Source: an uncultured Eubacteriales bacterium
GTDB lineage: Bacteria; Bacillota; Clostridia; Lachnospirales; Lachnospiraceae
DNA: 10,943 nucleotides
Assembly (NCBI GenBank): GCA_900321915.1
Contig: ONXW01000220.1
Coordinates: 1 to 10,943 of the forward strand
Reading direction: 5' to 3'
Shown here piece by piece: positions 8,073 to 10,943 of this stretch. The notes under the pieces are model-generated. The model saw only the letters and a program-made list of their open reading frames with translations, was not told the DNA's origin and searched no databases. The translations under genes were made by a program, and so were the position numbers. Position 1 is the first letter of the stretch. Each line of letters opens with the position of its first letter.

Positions 8073-8084
8073 GGAGAAGCCCGT

Positions 8085-8756
8085 ATGAAGATAAAACGAC
8101 TGGTTGTCGGAATGATCGGCACCAACTGCTATATTGCGCTGAATGAAGAGAAGAAAGAGTGTTTCATCGTAGATCCCGGCGGTGAGCCGGTGAGAATCCT
8201 GGGAGCTGTCAAAATGATGGGCGCGAAGGTCTGCGCGATTCTCCTGACCCACGGCCATTACGACCATATCGCCGCGCTCCGGGAGCTGCGGGAAAAGACC
8301 GGCGCGCCGGTTTACGCCTGCGCCGAGGAGGAAGAACTCCTGGCGGACCCGGAGATGAATCTCTCCGTCAGCTATGAGAGGAACGGGTTCGGCGTCAGCG
8401 CCGACAGGCTGGTAAAAGACGGCGAGATCCTGGACCTGGCGGGTTACCGGGTGAAGGTGCTCTGGACGCCGGGCCATACCATCGGTTCCTGCTGCTTCTA
8501 TCTGGAAGAGCAGGGCGTCCTGTTTGCGGGCGATACACTGTTTGCCCAGTCCTACGGGCGCGTGGACCTGCCCACCGGAAACAGCCGCCAGATGGTGCAT
8601 TCCGTGGCGGACATCCTTCTCGGCCTGCCGGATGAAGTCCAGGTATTCCCGGGGCACATGGGATTTACCACCATCGGGGATGAGAAGATGTACAATCCCC
8701 TGAAGATGTACAGGAATGTGAACTGGGACAAGGAGAATAATAATAATCCGGTATGA
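8085..8756 (+). CDS. MBL-fold metal-dependent hydrolase (glyoxalase II/YcbL-like)
   Basis: Cytosolic metallo-beta-lactamase-fold hydrolase of 223 residues, a normal single-domain size. All metal ligands are visible: THGHYDH (His56, His58, Asp60, His61), His131 in TPGHT, bridging Asp150 in FAGDTLF, and His191 in FPGHMGF. The opening GTNCYIAL...FIVDPGG is typical of the hydroxyacylglutathione hydrolase-like group, but the C-terminal glutathione-binding domain of true GloB is absent, so the substrate (a thioester or similar) is unknown. The ribosome site AAGGAG (8071-8076) overlaps the relA stop codon and lies 8 nt before the ATG, so it is coupled to relA. This gene sits between relA and hemZ in many Clostridia. 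Its last codons include four consecutive AAT (Asn) codons, and its stop overlaps the hemZ start. Confidence 0.93.
   Translation: MKIKRLVVGMIGTNCYIALNEEKKECFIVDPGGEPVRILGAVKMMGAKVCAILLTHGHYDHIAALRELREKTGAPVYACAEEEELLADPEMNLSVSYERNGFGVSADRLVKDGEILDLAGYRVKVLWTPGHTIGSCCFYLEEQGVLFAGDTLFAQSYGRVDLPTGNSRQMVHSVADILLGLPDEVQVFPGHMGFTTIGDEKMYNPLKMYRNVNWDKENNNNPV
8736..8747 (+). repeat. (AAT)4 microsatellite between the hemZ ribosome site and start
   Basis: Four tandem AAT units encode four asparagines at the end of the MBL protein and lie between AAGGAG (8730-8735) and the hemZ ATG (8753). The resulting 17-nt gap is longer than the usual 5-10 nt. Gain or loss of a unit would keep the MBL frame while moving the hemZ ribosome site in 3-nt steps. 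Confidence 0.6.
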
Positions 8757-10231
8757 TCGCACTGTTACTGAAAGAAGGCTCTTTTGAGCAGGATATCCGT
8801 GAGCTTCTGATGGCATATTTCCCGGGGGAGACATTTTCCCACAGTGAGGAGGATGCATCGGAAGCTCACTGTATTGCAGGGCTTAAGGCGCTTCCCGGCG
8901 GGGAAGGGGGGAAGTATGAGCTTTCCCTCCGCCTGAGGCAGCCCATGGGAGAGGAGGTCCGATCCTGCGCTTTCTGCGCGGATTTCGGGAACCGCACCGC
9001 GTCGAAGAATGAGATTAAAAGGTGCCTCTACCGTATGCTCAGGGATCTGACAGGGAGGGATCTTCCCTGGGGAACCCTCACCGGGATCCGGCCCACCAAG
9101 ATTGCCCTGACAAAGCTGGAAGCAGGAGAGTCCCCGGAGGCCATCCGCGCGTATATGGAGAGGACCTATTACACCGGGGAGGAGAAGAGGAACCTGTGCG
9201 TTGAGGTCGCGGAGAGGGAGAGAAACCTCCTGCGGCAGACAGACCCGGAAAATGGATGGAGCCTCTACGCGGGGATTCCATTCTGCCCGACCACCTGCCT
9301 CTACTGTTCCTTCACATCGTTCCCCGTGGGCGCGTGGAAGGGCCGCACGGGGGAATACCTTGACACCATGTTCCGGGAGATGGACTATATCGCGGGCAGG
9401 ATGGAGGGGAGGCCCCTGGAGACGGTATATATCGGGGGCGGTACGCCCACAGCGCTCCCCCCGGAGGACCTTGACGCGCTGCTTTCGGCGATACAGCGCA
9501 AATTCCCCATGGAGGCGGTAAAAGAATTCACGGTTGAGTCGGGACGCCCCGACAGCATTACCCGGGAAAAGCTGGAGGTTCTCCGGAAGCACGGCATTTC
9601 CCGCATCTCCATCAATCCCCAGACCATGAAGCAGGAGACGCTGGATCTTATCGGGCGCCGCCATACGGTGGCGGAGGTGCTGGAGAAGTACCGTCTTGCG
9701 AGGGAGATGGGCTTTGACAATATCAACATGGATCTCATTGTGGGCCTGCCCGGGGAGACCATGGAGGACGTCGCCCACACCATGGAGGCTGTGAAGGAGC
9801 TTGCGCCGGAGAGCGTGACAGTCCACTCGCTGGCCATAAAAAGGGCAGCCCGCCTGAATATCCAGAAGGAGAATTACAGGGACTACCACATCGTCAATAC
9901 CCAGGAGATGATTGACCTGACGGCGCGGTGCTGCCGGGAGATGGGACTTCTCCCCTATTATCTCTACCGTCAGAAGAACATGGCGGGGAATTTCGAGAAT
10001 GTGGGGTATGCCCGGCCGGGGAAGGAATGCCTTTACAATGTCCTGATCATGGAAGAGAAGCAGACTATTATGGCCTGCGGCGCGGGGACGACGACCAAGT
10101 TCCTGCACCCTGCGGAAAACCGGATCGAGCGGGCGGAAAACCCGAAGGACGTGAAAACCTATATGGCAAACCTGGAAGAGATGCTGGAGAGGAAAGAGGC
10201 CCTGTTCCGGGATATAAGAAAGGGACGGTAA
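8753..10231 (+). CDS. hemZ: HemZ-type radical SAM protein (coproporphyrinogen dehydrogenase-like)
   Basis: Radical S-adenosylmethionine protein of the HemN/HemW superfamily, HemZ lineage, annotated as an oxygen-independent coproporphyrinogen III dehydrogenase acting in anaerobic haem synthesis. At 492 residues it is full length, with the roughly 170-residue N-terminal extension (ending LPWGTLTGIRPTKIA and a helical stretch) that distinguishes HemZ from HemN. The 4Fe-4S cluster motif CPTTCLYC places cysteines at 178, 182 and 185; the SAM-binding glycines are in IGGGTPT, followed by ESGRPDSIT, RISINPQTM and NMDLIVGLPGE. The start overlaps the MBL stop as ATGA; AAGGAG is 17 nt upstream, so translation probably depends on coupling. 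Members near this family may be haem chaperones rather than oxidases, so the exact reaction is less certain than the family. No terminator hairpin is seen after it. Confidence 0.94.
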   Translation: MIALLLKEGSFEQDIRELLMAYFPGETFSHSEEDASEAHCIAGLKALPGGEGGKYELSLRLRQPMGEEVRSCAFCADFGNRTASKNEIKRCLYRMLRDLTGRDLPWGTLTGIRPTKIALTKLEAGESPEAIRAYMERTYYTGEEKRNLCVEVAERERNLLRQTDPENGWSLYAGIPFCPTTCLYCSFTSFPVGAWKGRTGEYLDTMFREMDYIAGRMEGRPLETVYIGGGTPTALPPEDLDALLSAIQRKFPMEAVKEFTVESGRPDSITREKLEVLRKHGISRISINPQTMKQETLDLIGRRHTVAEVLEKYRLAREMGFDNINMDLIVGLPGETMEDVAHTMEAVKELAPESVTVHSLAIKRAARLNIQKENYRDYHIVNTQEMIDLTARCCREMGLLPYYLYRQKNMAGNFENVGYARPGKECLYNVLIMEEKQTIMACGAGTTTKFLHPAENRIERAENPKDVKTYMANLEEMLERKEALFRDIRKGR

Positions 10232-10235
10232 GGGA

Positions 10236-10263
10236 TTGTCAAAAACCGTCAGTATGCGATAAA
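10236..10263 (+). promoter_or_regulatory. Likely promoter for the IorA gene
   Basis: The hemZ-iorA spacer holds a -35 box TTGTCA (10236-10241, 5 of 6 to consensus), a 16-nt gap, and a -10 box GATAAA (10258-10263, 4 of 6) preceded by TG one base away (10255-10256), an extended -10 feature. Transcription would begin near 10270, about 30 nt before the IorA ATG. The boxes are seen; promoter function is inferred. It would separate iorA from the upstream operon at least in part. Confidence 0.45.
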
Positions 10264-10299
10264 GTATGTGTAAAAACAAGTTCAGAACAGAGGTACGGC

Positions 10300-10943
10300 A
10301 TGCATAAGGAATTTCTGATGGGCAATGAAGCCATTGCCCTGGGCGCCCTGGCCGCCGGGGTCAACCTGGTTTCCGGGTATCCGGGAACACCGTCCACAGA
10401 GGTGCTGGAGACAGTCGCGAAGCGCAATCCCGGCGATGTCTATGTGGAATGGTCCATTAACGAGAAGGCCGGCATGGAAGTGGCGGCGGGGGCGGCTTAC
10501 ACCGGCGCCCGCGTCATGGTGACCATGAAGCAGGTAGGGCTGAACGTGGCGTCCGACCCGCTGATGAGCCTGGAATATATCGGCGTAAAAGGCGGTATGG
10601 TGGTGCTCGTGGCGGACGACCCGGGCCCCATTTCCTCCCAGACGGAGCAGGATACAAGAACCTTCGGCATGTTTTCCAAGGTTCCGGTTTTCGACCCGTG
10701 CTCTGTGGGAGAGGCCTACGAGATGATCCAGGAGGCCTTTGATTTTTCCGAAAAGTACCGGACGCCCGTCTTTTTCCGGGCGACCACCCGCATCGACCAC
10801 GGCTATGAAGCCGTGGAGGTGAAGGACCCGGAGGAATACCGGAAAAATGTCCCGGAGGGGTTTGTGAAGGATGCTTCCCGCTGGGTCATTTTCCCCAGGC
10901 TTTCCGTGAAAAACCACGCCCTTATCGAGAAGAGAAACGCTGA
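10300..10943 (+). CDS. iorA: Indolepyruvate:ferredoxin oxidoreductase alpha subunit, 3' end missing
   Basis: Thiamine-diphosphate enzyme subunit that, with IorB, oxidatively decarboxylates indolepyruvate and other aryl pyruvates to the aryl-acetyl-CoA while reducing ferredoxin; the reaction can run in reverse in some anaerobes. The open frame runs from ATG 10300 to the right edge, 214 complete codons out of a usual length near 580-600, so only the N-terminal pyrimidine-binding domain and the start of the next are present. Family signatures: MGNEAIALGALAAGVNLVSG then YPGTPSTEV (27-35), EWSINEKAGMEVAAGAAYTG with the probable cofactor-activating Glu55, MKQVGLNVASDPLMS, and DDPGPISSQTEQDTR. The 4Fe-4S ferredoxin-like C-terminus would lie beyond the window. 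GAGG (10290-10293) is 6 nt before the ATG. Its own promoter probably lies at 10236-10263; iorB would be expected downstream. Confidence 0.93.
   Translation, partial: MHKEFLMGNEAIALGALAAGVNLVSGYPGTPSTEVLETVAKRNPGDVYVEWSINEKAGMEVAAGAAYTGARVMVTMKQVGLNVASDPLMSLEYIGVKGGMVVLVADDPGPISSQTEQDTRTFGMFSKVPVFDPCSVGEAYEMIQEAFDFSEKYRTPVFFRATTRIDHGYEAVEVKDPEEYRKNVPEGFVKDASRWVIFPRLSVKNHALIEKRNA

Noticed and set aside
5073..8858. A very long open frame (1261 codons) on the minus strand opposite apt, relA and the MBL gene
   Set aside because: Its translation is rich in His, Arg, Leu and Val with no recognisable domain, and it lies fully antisense to well-supported genes. In GC-rich coding DNA the antisense frame often lacks stops because the sense strand avoids TTA, CTA and TCA codons.
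8765..10279. A 504-codon minus-strand open frame opposite hemZ
   Set aside because: Same antisense effect; the plus strand encodes HemZ with intact cluster and SAM motifs over the whole stretch.
10280..10288. Small perfect palindrome GTTCAGAAC before iorA as an operator or SOS box
   Set aside because: Arms are only 4 bp with a 1-nt centre; the Firmicute SOS box has GAAC-4 nt-GTTC in the opposite order, so this is probably chance.

Overview
The window reads as a chromosomal segment of a GC-rich anaerobic Firmicute, most likely a clostridium of the Lachnospiraceae type. Three things suggest this: the block apt, RSH (relA/spoT), MBL-fold hydrolase, hemZ is a familiar Clostridia arrangement; the far end carries an indolepyruvate:ferredoxin oxidoreductase subunit, an enzyme of anaerobes; and most genes have strong AGGAGG-type ribosome sites. 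The family is an inference from gene order and style, not from a marker gene.

Layout: (1) 1-1166, minus strand, a MATE-family efflux transporter cut off by the left edge. (2) 1167-1326, a divergent promoter region with a good sigma-A type promoter on each strand. (3) 1327-10231, plus strand, a tightly packed probable operon: subgroup Ic aminotransferase, YfhO-family membrane protein joined in frame to adenine phosphoribosyltransferase (apt), bifunctional (p)ppGpp synthetase/hydrolase, MBL-fold metal hydrolase, and HemZ-type radical SAM protein. Junctions are ATGA overlaps (aminotransferase/yfhO, MBL/hemZ) or gaps of 12 to 51 nt. (4) 10232-10299, a short spacer with a likely promoter. (5) 10300-10943, the start of an IorA-type gene cut off by the right edge. 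There are no intergenic stretches over 300 bases, and I found no tRNA, rRNA, CRISPR array or insertion sequence.

The genes mix housekeeping roles: purine salvage (Apt), stringent-response control (RSH), tetrapyrrole or haem-linked radical SAM chemistry (HemZ), amino-acid/keto-acid metabolism (aminotransferase, IorA) and envelope glycosylation (YfhO).

The most unusual point is the YfhO-Apt reading frame: 1036 codons with no stop between the last membrane helix and a complete Apt. The junction also keeps what looks like an old two-gene arrangement: a strong internal ribosome site, an ATG for Apt, and a TGA in the neighbouring frame overlapping that ATG. So this is either a recent gene fusion or a one-base indel (real or an assembly error). 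No clearly new multi-gene system is visible.
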